Source: Paenibacillus sp. FSL H8-0537 (GTDB lineage Bacteria > Bacillota > Bacilli > Paenibacillales > Paenibacillaceae). Taken from it: a stretch of DNA of 64,000 bases. Location of the stretch: the NCBI RefSeq assembly GCF_038051995.1, contig NZ_CP150290.1, positions 4,144,001 to 4,208,000 of the forward strand, in the 5' to 3' direction. The position numbers and the translations under genes are program-made. The notes beneath the pieces were generated by a model. The model searched no databases. It saw nothing but the letters and a program-made list of their open reading frames with translations, and was not told the origin of the DNA. Numbering within the stretch: position 1 is the stretch's first letter; each line of letters begins with the position of its first letter. Of the stretch, positions 44,936-56,600 are shown one piece after another.

Positions 44936-46194
44936 CAGCACCACCGGTATTCTCGATGGAATTCTGAGATCTCTTCCAGATACAGGCGCTGTCCGGCTTG
45001 CCCGGAAGCGAGGGCGCCCGGGATCAGGTTCAAGTCCAGCTTGACATTGCGGGTGCCAAATTTAACGGTGCTGCTGCTGTGGAGAACCTTCTCATATTCG
45101 TCCATCGACAGTCGGTAGCGGTTGTTCAGTTGCTCTTGAAGCTTGAAGCCGCGCAGCACTTCTTGACTGCGAGGAGTGACGACGCCGCTGTAAAATTCGG
45201 AGCAGCAGCCCGAGCCATAGGAGAAGATCCCGATGCGCTTGTTCCCTTCAAACTGCCCGTTGTCGATCGTGCTCGCCAAGGAGAGCAGAACGGTGGCCCC
45301 CATGATGTTGCCCACCCGCTGGCAGTAGGTCAGACCCGGCACCACGCGCTGTTGGAAATCGGCTTCGATCTCCGGGCCTTTGACCTTGGCGATCTTGCGC
45401 ATCATCGTGCGGTGCGCGCCTTTGACCATGCCGCCAAACGGCGTGTGGAAGGACAGGTACTGGAACGTGACGCGGTAATCGACATCGGCGACGCGGTGCT
45501 GGTATTCCAGGAACGCATTCTCGCAGCAATCCAGATACGAGAGCAGGGAGAGGTCCGCGTCGCCCGCTTCGCTGTCGGCCACCGGGCGGCAGGTGTCCAT
45601 CACCTCGTAGCCGTAATATCCGTTGGCTCCGACATCGACTTGGAACACGTGCGGCTTGTCGCTGACCAGAAGCGCCACCGCGCCTGCGCCGCCGCTCGGT
45701 TCGGCGAACGACCAGTCTTCGCTGAGCGCATCTCCGCCTTCGACGGCCAGGAACCGGGAGATGTCCGTGGCGACGACGAGCGCTTTTGCTCCGGGCGAGA
45801 CTTGGGAGAGAATGAAGTTGATCGCCATCTGGAATCCGGCGGTGCCTGAATAGCAGGCTTGCTTGATCTCGAACAGGCGGCAGGTACGGCTCAGTCCCAG
45901 TTGATGATGCACGTAGGTGCTGAGCGACTTGCCGAAATCGATCCCGGATTCCGTGCAGGTAATCAGCAGTTCGATGCGGTTTTTTTCTTCCTCGGACAGC
46001 GCATCGACCACCGGCTTAGCCGCGTTGACTGCAAATGTCACCGGGTCTTCAAACGGCAAGGCGACCGCCTTTTGCTTCATCAGCAAATTTTCAAATCTGG
46101 GGATGTCCAGGTTTCGATGTCTGGCCAGATCCATGACATCGAGATACGCGGTCCCCCCGAACACATTCATCGCTTCGATACCGACGGCAACCAT
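44935..46194 (-). CDS. pksG: HMG-CoA synthase homologue of HCS cassette (PksG-like)
   Basis: Adds an acetyl unit, delivered by the free ACP, to the beta-keto group of the growing chain, the defining step of beta-branching. 419 residues from the ATG of MVAVGIEAMN, chosen because AGGAGG lies just upstream; the longer frame has no RBS. The catalytic Cys is in FEIKQACYSGTAGFQMA (about 115), and the His/Asn region follows later (YLSFHTPFGGMV near 235, GSGCCSEFYSG near 320). Eleven bp separate it from the preceding KS gene. Confidence 0.92.
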   Translation of the reverse strand: MVAVGIEAMNVFGGTAYLDVMDLARHRNLDIPRFENLLMKQKAVALPFEDPVTFAVNAAKPVVDALSEEEKNRIELLITCTESGIDFGKSLSTYVHHQLGLSRTCRLFEIKQACYSGTAGFQMAINFILSQVSPGAKALVVATDISRFLAVEGGDALSEDWSFAEPSGGAGAVALLVSDKPHVFQVDVGANGYYGYEVMDTCRPVADSEAGDADLSLLSYLDCCENAFLEYQHRVADVDYRVTFQYLSFHTPFGGMVKGAHRTMMRKIAKVKGPEIEADFQQRVVPGLTYCQRVGNIMGATVLLSLASTIDNGQFEGNKRIGIFSYGSGCCSEFYSGVVTPRSQEVLRGFKLQEQLNNRYRLSMDEYEKVLHSSSTVKFGTRNVKLDLNLIPGALASGQAGQRLYLEEISEFHREYRWC

Positions 46195-46205
46195 AGTCGT
46201 CCTCC

Positions 46206-47432
46206 TCATACTCGTTGTAAACAAATGGCGGTGTTAACGCCGCCAAATCCCATGCTCAGGTTCAGGGCTCTGTACATGTCATGCGGCTCCGCTTCTCCAC
46301 GCACCCAGTTGAACTCGACGTCCATCGGGTCCTCCAAGTTGCGGGTCGGATGCAGCTGAGACGCTCTCATCTGCAGCAGCGTTGTGACGATCTCCACAGC
46401 GCCGGCCGCCGTCAGCCCGTGGCCCGTGATCGACTTGGTGGCGTTGATGCGCGCCGCAAGCAGCCCGCATTCGCGCAGAGCCTGCAATTCGGTCTCATCG
46501 CCGATCCCCGATCCCGTTCCATGCGGGTTGATGTAGTCGATCTCCTCGGGTGACAGGCCCGCTCGTTCCAGCGCTAGTCGAATCACTCGAACCTCCCCCT
46601 CGCACGAGGGGTTCGGGTTGCGGTTGGCATCCATCGCCAGGCCCCATCCGACCACGCTCGCGTAGGGTCGTACCTGCCGTTGGATCGCATGTTCGGCCCG
46701 TTCGATCACGATGACGCCGCATCCTTCCCCGTAAATGAACCCGTCGCGTCCCTTGTCAAACGGACGGCATGCCCGAGCTGGGTCGTCCGCATAGCGGTCG
46801 CTTCCCATCGCGCCGAGTGCTCGTAATCCCTGAAGCTCCATGTAGGACAGATCCATCAAGCCTCCCATCGCGAGGCAGACATCAACTTGTCCCGAACGAA
46901 CCGCTTCAGCGGCCTGTAAGACCGCCAACTGTCCGCTGGCCGAAGCCCCGCCGATCGTGTAGCCGAACCCGCGTATGCCAAACTGTTCGGTACACAGGCC
47001 GCTCAGGTCGCTGTCCAGAAAAGAGAGTCCGTAGGTCGGACGCAGAAAGTCGAGCTGGTCCCGGTAGGATTCATGCGCTTGCAGCAGTTCGCGCTGCTGT
47101 AGGTTGGAGCCGCCTACCACAAGGCCGATTCGGGACGGGTCGACCGTACTGAGCTGCGCTTCGTCCCAAGCCTCTTGCAAGGTGGCCAGCGCCACTTGCC
47201 CGGAAAAAGAGAGCGTACGCAACAGCCGTTTGGTAAAACGCTCCGGAAGAGACAAAGAAGGAACCTCCGCTCCGAGAAAGGAGGTTCCTTTTTGTCTGCC
47301 TGGGCGTTGCATCACGCCGAACGCATGGCGGCCTGCCAGCAGAGCGGAGGTAAAATCCAACTTGCCCTGCCCGATGGCCGAGGTGACGCCAAGGCCCGTG
47401 ATGAGCAACTCAGGCGGTCCGGAGCTTGCCAT
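46206..47432 (-). CDS. pksF: Decarboxylating ketosynthase of HCS cassette (PksF-like)
   Basis: KS-fold protein that decarboxylates malonyl on the free ACP to give acetyl-ACP. At the nucleophile the sequence reads YTIGGASASGQLAV: the Cys is replaced (Ser in the ASASG context), the recognised mark of these decarboxylases. The histidines stay (NPHGTGSGIGDE and KSITGHGLTAAG). I start at the ATG of MASSGPPELL with GAGGT seven bases before it, giving about 408 residues; it overlaps the ACP gene by 23 bp. The further upstream frame is ACP coding sequence read out of frame. Confidence 0.9.
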   Translation of the reverse strand: MASSGPPELLITGLGVTSAIGQGKLDFTSALLAGRHAFGVMQRPGRQKGTSFLGAEVPSLSLPERFTKRLLRTLSFSGQVALATLQEAWDEAQLSTVDPSRIGLVVGGSNLQQRELLQAHESYRDQLDFLRPTYGLSFLDSDLSGLCTEQFGIRGFGYTIGGASASGQLAVLQAAEAVRSGQVDVCLAMGGLMDLSYMELQGLRALGAMGSDRYADDPARACRPFDKGRDGFIYGEGCGVIVIERAEHAIQRQVRPYASVVGWGLAMDANRNPNPSCEGEVRVIRLALERAGLSPEEIDYINPHGTGSGIGDETELQALRECGLLAARINATKSITGHGLTAAGAVEIVTTLLQMRASQLHPTRNLEDPMDVEFNWVRGEAEPHDMYRALNLSMGFGGVNTAICLQRV

Positions 47433-47658
47433 AGAGGACCTCGACCAGTTCACCGATGTTTTTCGCTGTGGACAGCTCGACAAGCGGGATCTTCAGGTCC
47501 AGCTCTTCGATGATGATCATGACGATCTCCGCGCGATCCACCGAATTCGCGCCAAGATTGGCCAGTTGGTCAGTCGGCTGGAAGGTGTGACCTTCCAGCT
47601 CCGGGAGCACTTCACGGGTATTGCGGACGACGACTTCAAAGATCTCTTGTTTGGTCAT
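47410..47658 (-). CDS. acpK: Free acyl carrier protein of HCS cassette (AcpK-like)
   Basis: 82-residue carrier with the phosphopantetheine serine in LGANSVDRAEIVM (about residue 39). It carries the acetyl unit donated by the HMG-synthase homologue. AAGGAGG seven bases before the ATG; the ATG overlaps the PKS-A stop (ATGA), so translation is coupled to the synthase whose last module it serves. Confidence 0.93.
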   Translation of the reverse strand: MTKQEIFEVVVRNTREVLPELEGHTFQPTDQLANLGANSVDRAEIVMIIIEELDLKIPLVELSTAKNIGELVEVLYGKLRTA

Positions 47659-50600
47659 TTTACTTCCTCCTTGATTTTGAACTGCTGAAGCAATTGATCG
47701 GCTTGTTCGCTGTCGAGATTCCCTTCATACACCTGCAAGAGCAGATCGTCTACGGAGAGCTCCGTTGCCGGCTGTTCCGCTATCGGATGCTTGTGCAACT
47801 GCTTGCTCAAATAGGCGGCGAATTCGCGAAGGGTCGGGTAGTCGTAGACTTTGGTCGCCGGGATGTCGGTGCCATGTTGCTGGTTGATTACGCGAATCCA
47901 CTCCACTCCGACGATGGAATCCAGCCCCATGTCGACGAACTTTTTGTCGAGGTCGATGTCAGCCGCTTGCAGGAACAACGCGTCTGCGAGACTTGCGCGC
48001 AATTCTTCGTGCAGGGTGGCCGCCGAGACGGAAGGAACCGCCTTGGGAGCTTCGATTTGCGGTGCAGGCGTCGGCGCTGATGTTCGTGCAGGTGCTGGTG
48101 TCAGTGCCGCTCTTGGTGCGTTTTTGCTCAACACGTTTGCGATGTAGCTGGCAAACTCGCGGATGGTCGGGTAGTCATAGACTTTGGTCGCCGAGATGTC
48201 CGTGCCGTACTGTTGATTGATCACGCGAACCCATTCCACACCGACGATGGAGTCCAGCCCCATGTCCACGAATGCCTTGTTCACGTCGACATCGCTCGGC
48301 TGCAAAAACAGCGCTTCGGCCAGGGTCGCTTGCAGCTCTTTTTGCAAAGACTCCGCCGGGATGGAGGCCGGAACAGACGGTGCAGGCATCGCCACTTTGA
48401 TCTCCACAGGGGCCGGGGCCGTCGTCGCTTGACCTACAGGTGACAGTTGGATCGGTCGACGTGGTGCTGACCGTTCCAAGGACGGCTCGCGGACAGCCGA
48501 CAGCGGCTGCAGCGCGATCCCGTTCGTTCGGACGGAACGGTTCGACGACGCTTTGGCCGGTCCGATCGGCTTGAGTTCGCCCTCCGGTGCGACTGGTGCT
48601 GCCGGTGCTACCGGTGCTACACGGATCGCCGGGAGCCAGAGGCGTTGTTTGGCGAACGGGTACGACGGGAGACTGATCAGGCGGGGCTGGTGTGCACCGT
48701 GCAGCTTTTTCCAATCTAAGGTCAATCCCTTGACCCACAAGGAAAGGAGTTTGCCGAACTTGCGCTTTGCAATCCACGCTTCAATCGTCAGCGCCATATC
48801 TTCATCGGCGGCAAACAGCATCAGATCCTCATTGTTGCGTCTGAATTGCCCACGATATAGGTCTTCTACGCCCGTCTCGCCAGCTGCATAGCGCTTCAGC
48901 TTGTCAGTCATCTCTTGCAGAGAGCCAACGACCAGCGCCAGCCGCTCTTCCATCGGCTCGCGTCCCACCTGCAGCGTGTAGGCCGCATCAGACAGATTGG
49001 CCTCCGTGATTCGCCCGTCCTCGATGGCTACCAGCAGCTGCAGAGCCTGTTGGCGAAGCTGCTCTTCCTGGCGAGCCGACAGCACGATCACAGCCGGGTT
49101 CTGCGGCGTGACCCGCGCCTGCGTCCCAGATGCTTGCTCAGGTCTATACTCTTCGATGAGGATGTGCGCATTGGCACCCCCTGCACCAAACGAGGACAGA
49201 CCTGCGATGCGCGAACCTTCCTGTTCTTTGCCGTCGATCTCTACCACTGGACGCTTCCAGTCGGTCAACTCCTGCTGCACCACAAACGGCGTTTTTCCAA
49301 ACTGAATATTCGGGTTCAACTCTTGCGCATGCAGGCTCGACGCAAGTTGGCCATGCTTCATCTGCATGACGATCTTCGCAAGTCCCGCGATGCCGGCTGC
49401 CGCTTCCAGATGTCCGATGTTCGACTTCACCGAGCCGATTGCGCAGAATTCGGTGTCCTTCGTATGGCGTCGGAAAGCTTGTGTCAGCCCGGTGATCTCG
49501 ATCGGATCGCCGAGCTCTGTGCCCGTGCCGTGCGCTTCGATGTAGCTGACTTGGCGCGCGTTGAGTCCGGCCCGCTCCAAGGTCTCGAAGATCAGGTCGC
49601 CTTGCGCAGTCGGGTTGGGCACGGTGTACCCGTTGGTCTTGCCGCCGTGGTTCACGCGGGAGGCTCGGATCAGCGCATGAATCTGGTCGCCGTCCGTGAG
49701 CGCTTGCGACAACGGCTTGAGCAATACTGCGCCCACACCTTCGCCCGGCACGAATCCGTTGCCGTTCAGCCCGAAGCTCTTGCACTGCCCGTCCGTCGAG
49801 AGCATGCGCTGCGCACTGAGGAAAACGTAGGTGGAAGGATGCAGGTACAGGTTCACCCCGCCCGCAATCGCCATCTCGCAGTCCCCGCGATACAAGTGCT
49901 CGCAAGCCTCATGAATCGCGCTCAGCGAAGAGGAGCACATCGTATCCACCGGCATGCTCGGCCCGTTGAGGTTGAGGAAATACGACACGCGGTTCGCAAC
50001 GGAAGCAAAAGACGTGCGCGGGAAGATCTTCTCCCCTTGCTTCCACAGATCCGGCCCATACAGCTCAAAGCCGGTTTTGGTCACGCCGACAAACACCCCG
50101 ACGCGGCCTTCGTGCTGGTCCGCGATGCTCTCCTTGGTATATCCGGCATCCTCCAGCGCCTTCCAGCTCTCTTCCAAGAAGAGGCGCTCCTGCGGGTCGA
50201 TGTTGATCATCTCTCGGGGCGACAGGTTGAAGAACTGCGGATCGAAGTCTGCGAATCCGTCTACAAAACCGCCCCATTTGCTGTAGCTTTTGCCTTGTCT
50301 CATCGCTTCGTCTTGATTCGGATGGTAAAAATCATCCAGCGACCAGCGTTCGCTCGGAACCTCGGAGACGCAGTCTCGGCCCGCTTTTAGATTCTCCCAA
50401 TAGTGCTGTAGCGAAGGCGACTTGGGATAGCGGCCGGAGATTCCGATGATCGCAATCGGTTCGCGCTTGTTCGGTTTTGTCGGCAATGGCGCTACAGGCG
50501 CGATCCGTTCGAAAGGTCTTGCCGGCGGCTGTGCAACAGTTGCATCCGCTGCGACGGGTGCTTCATACCCCGTCCACCGCTGGCAGGCCGTCCGTTCTTC

Positions 50601-53600
50601 CTCGACAAAATAGTCGGCCAACGCGCCCAGCGTGCGGTATACAAAGAAGAGCGTCTTGGACAGATCACCAAAAATCTCTGCGAGCTTCTGGTTGAGCTTG
50701 GAGATCATCAGCGAATCGATCCCGTAGCTCTCCAGCGGCTCTTCGGCATCCAACTGGTTCGCGCGGATGTCAGTGGTCTCGCTGAAGAGAACTTTTAGCG
50801 CATGCAAGGTCTTGGCGCGCAGTGCGTCGTCTTGCTCCTTGGCAGGCGTGACACCCTCTTCGGCTTTGGCTGCGCGTACCTCGATGCGTTCTAACACTTG
50901 ACGAAGCGTGGTCTCATAGAGCGAAGCCGGCGTGAGTTCCAGCCCGTATTGACGGTTGATCTTCTGCGCCAGTTCGCTGAGCAGGTACGGATCGAAGCCG
51001 TATTCCGTCAGTTGCGCTTCCGGATCGATCTCGTTTCCCTTCACGTTGAGCAACTCGGAAACCATGTGCAGCAGGGCTGCTTCCAGCGGCGGCAGGACCG
51101 CCGTCGAGGAAGCGGACGTTGCGTGAACCGGTTCTGAGTGCAAGGTCTGCTTGATTTGTGCACGTTTGCCTTCCAACACCATCACCTGATCTTTGCCGGT
51201 TGCCAGACCGCGATACAAGGCCTGCAACCCGGTTTGAGTTCGCAGAGGGATCATCCCAATGCGTTGTAGCAGCAGCTTTTCCGTCTCTTTGTCAACGCGC
51301 ATTCCGCCCTCTTGCCAGAGCGGCCAGTTGATGGACAAGATGCGTCCGCCGCGAGAGTTCGCAAAGGCATCCAGAAATGCGTTCGCCGTCGCGTAGTCGG
51401 CCTGTCCGAGATTGCCGAGGACGGCTGCGACGGAGGAGAAGAGCACGAAGAAGTCGAGGTTCAGGCCTTTGCTGGCCGCATCCAGATGCACCAGACCTGC
51501 AACCTTGGGAGCCAGCACCTCGGCCAGCTCCTCTTGCGTTTTCTTGAAAATGAACTGATCCCGGTTGACGCCCGCACCATGCAAGATTCCGTGCAGGGTG
51601 CCGAATTTTTCACAGATGCCTTCGATCAGGCGTGTAACCTCAAGAGCAGAGCTCACGTCGACTTGTCGATATTCTACGCATGCGCCCATGCCCCGCAGTT
51701 TCCGCAGACAGGCCTGACCAGCGTCCGACAGCGGGGATCGGCCCGCGAGAATCAGTGTCGGGTTGGCGGCCTGCCGTGCGATCTCCTCGGCGACGATCAT
51801 CCCGATCCCGCCGGCGCCGCCCGTAAGCAGGTAGATACCTCCTGAACGCCACGGAACCGGGGCGCGCTCTTGGTCGATCTCAACTTCGCGCCACCCAGCA
51901 ACAAGACGCTTGCCGTTTTGATAGCGGACATGGTCGTCTTTCAGGGCATGCAGGTTCTCTTGCAGTCTCGCTTCAAGCCCTACGCCCGACTCCACTTCAA
52001 TCACTTGCCCGATGAAGTTCGGGTTCTCCAACTGCGCCGTTCGCAACATGCCGGACAGCGCGGTGAACAGCTGCGAATCCGCCTGTGACAGCACGGCGAT
52101 CTGCATCAGCACCTTGCCCTTCGGCTTGTTGTGCAGAAGGGTCTGAATCTCCGTGAACACCTGTGCCGCATACGCTTGGAAGCGTTCTGCAAGCGCGGCG
52201 GAGCCGGCTTGCAGGATGCGATACTGCAACGAATCGAGCTTCGCCTCGACCTCGCAGAGCAGCACAAGATGCAGCGCGAGAGACGGTGGTGAAGATTGCG
52301 GGACCACCGCCTGCCCGGTCCAGATCGGTTCAAACAGCAGCGCTTCATAGACATCCTGCGCTTGCGAAATCCAGTGGCGCTCCTTCGCGAACGGATAGGT
52401 CGGCAGGCTGAGACGGCGCGGTCGGTTCTCGCCGTAGAGTTGGTTCCAGTCAGAAAACTGGCCCTTCACCCAGAGTTCGGCGATCTGCTCCGCCCCTCGC
52501 GATTCCGGATGAGCGGCCGCTTCGCCCGAGCTCGCCTTGCCGCGCTTGACCTGTCCTCGCCAGACACCGTTCAACCCGGTCTGCCCTTGCAAGAACGCCT
52601 GCAATCTGCGCTCGATCTCTTCAACCGACGTGACTACCAGCGCCAGGCGCTCTTCCATCGCATCGCGCCCAACTTGCAGCGTGTAAGCGATGGATGCGAG
52701 GTCTTCGTCGGCAAACTCCTGCGCGACGAGGACGTTGCACAGTTGCCGCACCTGCTCCTGGAGGCGCTGTTCATTCTTGGCTGACAGCGCGATGACGACC
52801 AGGTTCTCGGTGGAGTTCTCCGTCTTCGATCTCGGCTGCTCCTTCGGCAGATACTCCTCGATCATGACATGCGCGTTGACGCCGCCGAACCCGAAGGAAC
52901 TGACGCCCGCACGGCGCGGCAGGTCTTGGCCGGCTGCGTCTTGCAGAGCCTCCCATCGCTTCGCCTCCCGCACGAGATAGAACGGGCTGCCCTCCAATTG
53001 GATGTAGGGATTGACCGTTTCGCAATGCAGCGTAGGTGCCAGCGTCCGGTGACGGAGCTGCAGCAGCACTTTGATCACGCCTGCTATGCCGGCCGCTAGT
53101 TCAAGGTGGCCGATGTTCGTTTTCACCGAACCCAGCCCGCAGTGAACGCTCTCGACCTCTTGCGTACCTGTTCTTCTGTACAACTCTTGGAATGCGCTCT
53201 TCAATCCGTTGATCTCAATCGGGTCACCCAATTCGGTGCCCGTTCCGTGCGCCTCGATGTAGGTGACGGTCCGCGGGTCGATGCCGGCTTTGTCGTACGC
53301 GTTGATCAACAGGTCCGCTTGGGCCTTCGGGTTGGGAGCCGTCAGAGAGTTCGCGCGTCCCCCGTGGTTGACCGCCGTCGAGCGAATCAAGCCGTAGATA
53401 TGATCTCCGTCGCGCTCGGCAACCGACAGCTTTTTCAAAACGAGCATGCCGACCCCTTCGCCGCGTACATAGCCGTTCGCTCCGTCCGAGAACGTCTTGC
53501 AGCGCCCGTCTTCAGATAGCATGCCGGCCTTATTGAAGCTGATGTGCGCCTCCGGGGTTACGATCGTGTTCACACCGCCGACGACCGCCATATCGCAGTC

Positions 53601-56600
53601 GCCGTTTTGCATCGCGCTGACGGCGCGGTGGATGGCGACCAGCGAACTTGAACAAGCGGTCTCCACCGGCTCACTCGGGCCATGAAGGTTCAGGGCATAG
53701 CTCATTCGGTTCGGTCCGACCGACGGCACGACGCCCGTGGACGAGTACCCTTCAATCGGGAAGTGCGCCTGCGTGATCAGTCCGCTATACCCGCTGCTTC
53801 CCGTTCCGACGAAAATCCCCGTCTTGCTGCCCGACAGGCTCTGTGCCGAATAGCCCGCATCCTCGATCGCCTTCCAGACATAGGTCATCAAAAGGCGCTG
53901 CTGAGGGTCCATCAGCTTGGCTTCAAGCGGCGAGATGCCGAAGAAGAGCGAATCGAACTTGTCGGTCTCGTCGAGGAAGCCGCCCCACTTGATGTTCGTT
54001 TTGTTGGCTTCCGTCTTCGGGTCGCCAAAATAGGCTCTCCAATTCCAGCGTTCCGGAGGAATCTCGGAGATACAGTCGATGCCTTCCACGAGGTTGTGCC
54101 AGAACTCCTGCATGTCGCGGGATTGCGGGAAGGCCCCGCTCATCCCCACGATGGCGATCGGCTCGGTCACCGCCGATTGTGCCTGTTGCACCACAGCGGT
54201 ACGCGGGCGGCGCTTTTGTCTCGTCGCTCGGGTCGAAGTAGCTTCTTCTTGCAGCAGGGCCGCTGCGACTTCCGCCCGTGCCGTTTCCGCTTGCACGGGG
54301 GCAGCCGGGGAGGAAGGAGCCGTCAAGCGCGAGGCGAACACATCTCGGAATTCGTCGGACAAATAACCGGCAAACTCATGCAGCGTCGGATGCTCGAAGA
54401 AGATCGTCGGCATCAGGTCCAGCTTATACGCCTCGTTTAAATCGTTGGCAAACTCGGTCAGCGTGATCGAATCAAAACCGTACTCGCTCAGCTCTGCATC
54501 CGCATCCAGCTCTTCTGCATCGACCTTGAGCAGACGGGAAACCGTCTGAGTCAGCAGGTCCAGCACGCGCTTTCGCAGATTCATGCTGTCCCCCTTGTCA
54601 TCGACAGCAACAGCGACAGAGGACGGCGAGACAGTGACAGATGCCGGCAGCAGTTTCTTCTTGATGCGCTCCGCTTTTCCTTCGATCACCAGCACTTGGT
54701 CCTGACCCGATCTCAAGCCTTCATAGAAGGCACGAAGTCCGCTCTTGGTGCGCAGCGGGATCATGCCGAGGCTCTGCATCATCATCTTCTCGGTTTCTGG
54801 ATCGACACGCATGCCGCCCTCTTTCCAGAGCGGCCAGTTGATCGACAGCGTCCGGCCAAGGCGATCCCCGGCGGCCACCCGTCTGTTGCGATGCGCCGCG
54901 TACTGATCCATGAACGCATTAGCCGCCGCATAGTCGGCCTGCCCCGGATTGCCAAGGCCGCTGGACAGCGAAGAGAACAAGACAAAGAAGTCCAAGGCCA
55001 TGTCTTGGCTGGCGACATCAAGATTCACAAGCCCGCGCACCTTCGGTGCCAGCACTTGAGTCAGTTCCGCTGCTGTTTTCTTGATGATGAAGCTGTCTCG
55101 AATCACCCCGGCGCTGTGCAGGATGCCGTTCAGGGTACCATGATCCGCCCGCAGCTCTGCAAACAGCTTCTCGACTGCCGCTCGATCGGTCACATCCACC
55201 TGCTTGTACACCACGCGCGCCCCCAGAGACTCCAGTTCGAACAGCGCCTCTCGTTGAGGCTCGCCCAGCACGGATCGACCTGTGAGCACCAGCGTTACAC
55301 CCGGCGCCTGTGTGGCGATCTCCTTGGCAAACACCAGTCCAAGACCGCCCGCACCGCCGGTGAGGAGATAGATGCCGCCCTCTTTCCACGGTGTCAAAAG
55401 GGCATCCGCATCTGCGGATGCGCGAACTTCGCGCCAGCCCGCCACTTGTCGCGAGCTTCCCTGATATCGAATGCGGTCTTCCTTACCGCTGTTGCGATCT
55501 GCCAGCAGCTTCTTCTCAACCGCTTCGAACTCATCGACTTCGATCAGCTGCCCGATCAAGTTCGGATTTTCCATCTGGGCGGTTTTCAGCAGCCCTGACA
55601 GCCCGGCGAACAGAAGTTGTTCCGCATGGTCCGGCACGACGATCTGCACCAGCACCTTGCCCTTGGGCTTGCCTTGCAAGATGCGCTGAATCTCCTCCAA
55701 CGCCTGCATCGCATACGCTTCAAAACGCACCTCGATGTCTCTCTCATCCGCTTGCAACGTCAGGCAGCGCGCTCCTTGCACGTCAGCTTCGAACTCGCAG
55801 GACAGCACGAGATGATCCGCATAGGCCGTCGCCTCTTGCTGTTCGTGCGCCTGTTCCGTCCAATGCAGTGCCAGCATGAGCGTTTCGAACGCCTCCGAGT
55901 CGGCCTGATTTTCCAGCACGCGAGAGGAAAAGCCCTTCATGTGCGCACACACATTGCCTTGCTCGTCACAAAGGCGAATATCGAGCTTCTGCACGCTATC
56001 CCCCGGCTTGCACCCCTCGCTGTAGCGAACCTGTGCCCACATCGAAGACGTGCAAGGAGCATAGATGTCAAGCTCCTGCAACGCAAACGGAAGCGCCGGC
56101 TTCAGCGGTGCCACGCCGAGTTGGAACCCGATCGCCGCCTGCAAGGCCGCGTCCATCAGGCTTGGGTGCAGGACGTATTGCGAATCGGTTCCCGTCACGC
56201 AAGGCGGCAATGTCAAACGAGCCAGAATCTGCCCGTCGCCGACCTGCAATAGATCGAGCGCACGCTGCGCCGGACCATACTCCAAGCCCATCGCGGCAAA
56301 GCTTTCATAGCACTCCGACACGCTGATCTCACGTGTGCTGCAAGCTGCCTTCAACTCCTCAACAGGCAACTGCTCCACCTGTTTCTTGCCCATCACGACA
56401 GCACGCCCTTGGCTGTGTATGTTCGCGTCAACGCCGCTGAAGATCTCGTAGGAGATCGTGCCATCTTCCTCTTCGCACAGTCCGATGTGTACCTCAACAG
56501 GCCGCTCGCAAACAGTGACAGGGTGCGTCCAGACCACATTTTGCAGACGAAGGAATTGTGTGTCCTCGTCGAGAACTCCGGCCGCCAGTTCGACGGCGGC

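Noticed and set aside
43390..46194. Fatty-acid beta-oxidation or mevalonate genes
   Set aside because: The HMG-synthase homologue, two diverged hydratases, Ser-type KS and free ACP together, inside a PKS operon, define a beta-branching cassette.
46195..46224. Longer HMG-synthase homologue starting ten codons upstream
   Set aside because: The AGGAGG is placed for the internal ATG, and homologues begin near MVAVGIEAMN.
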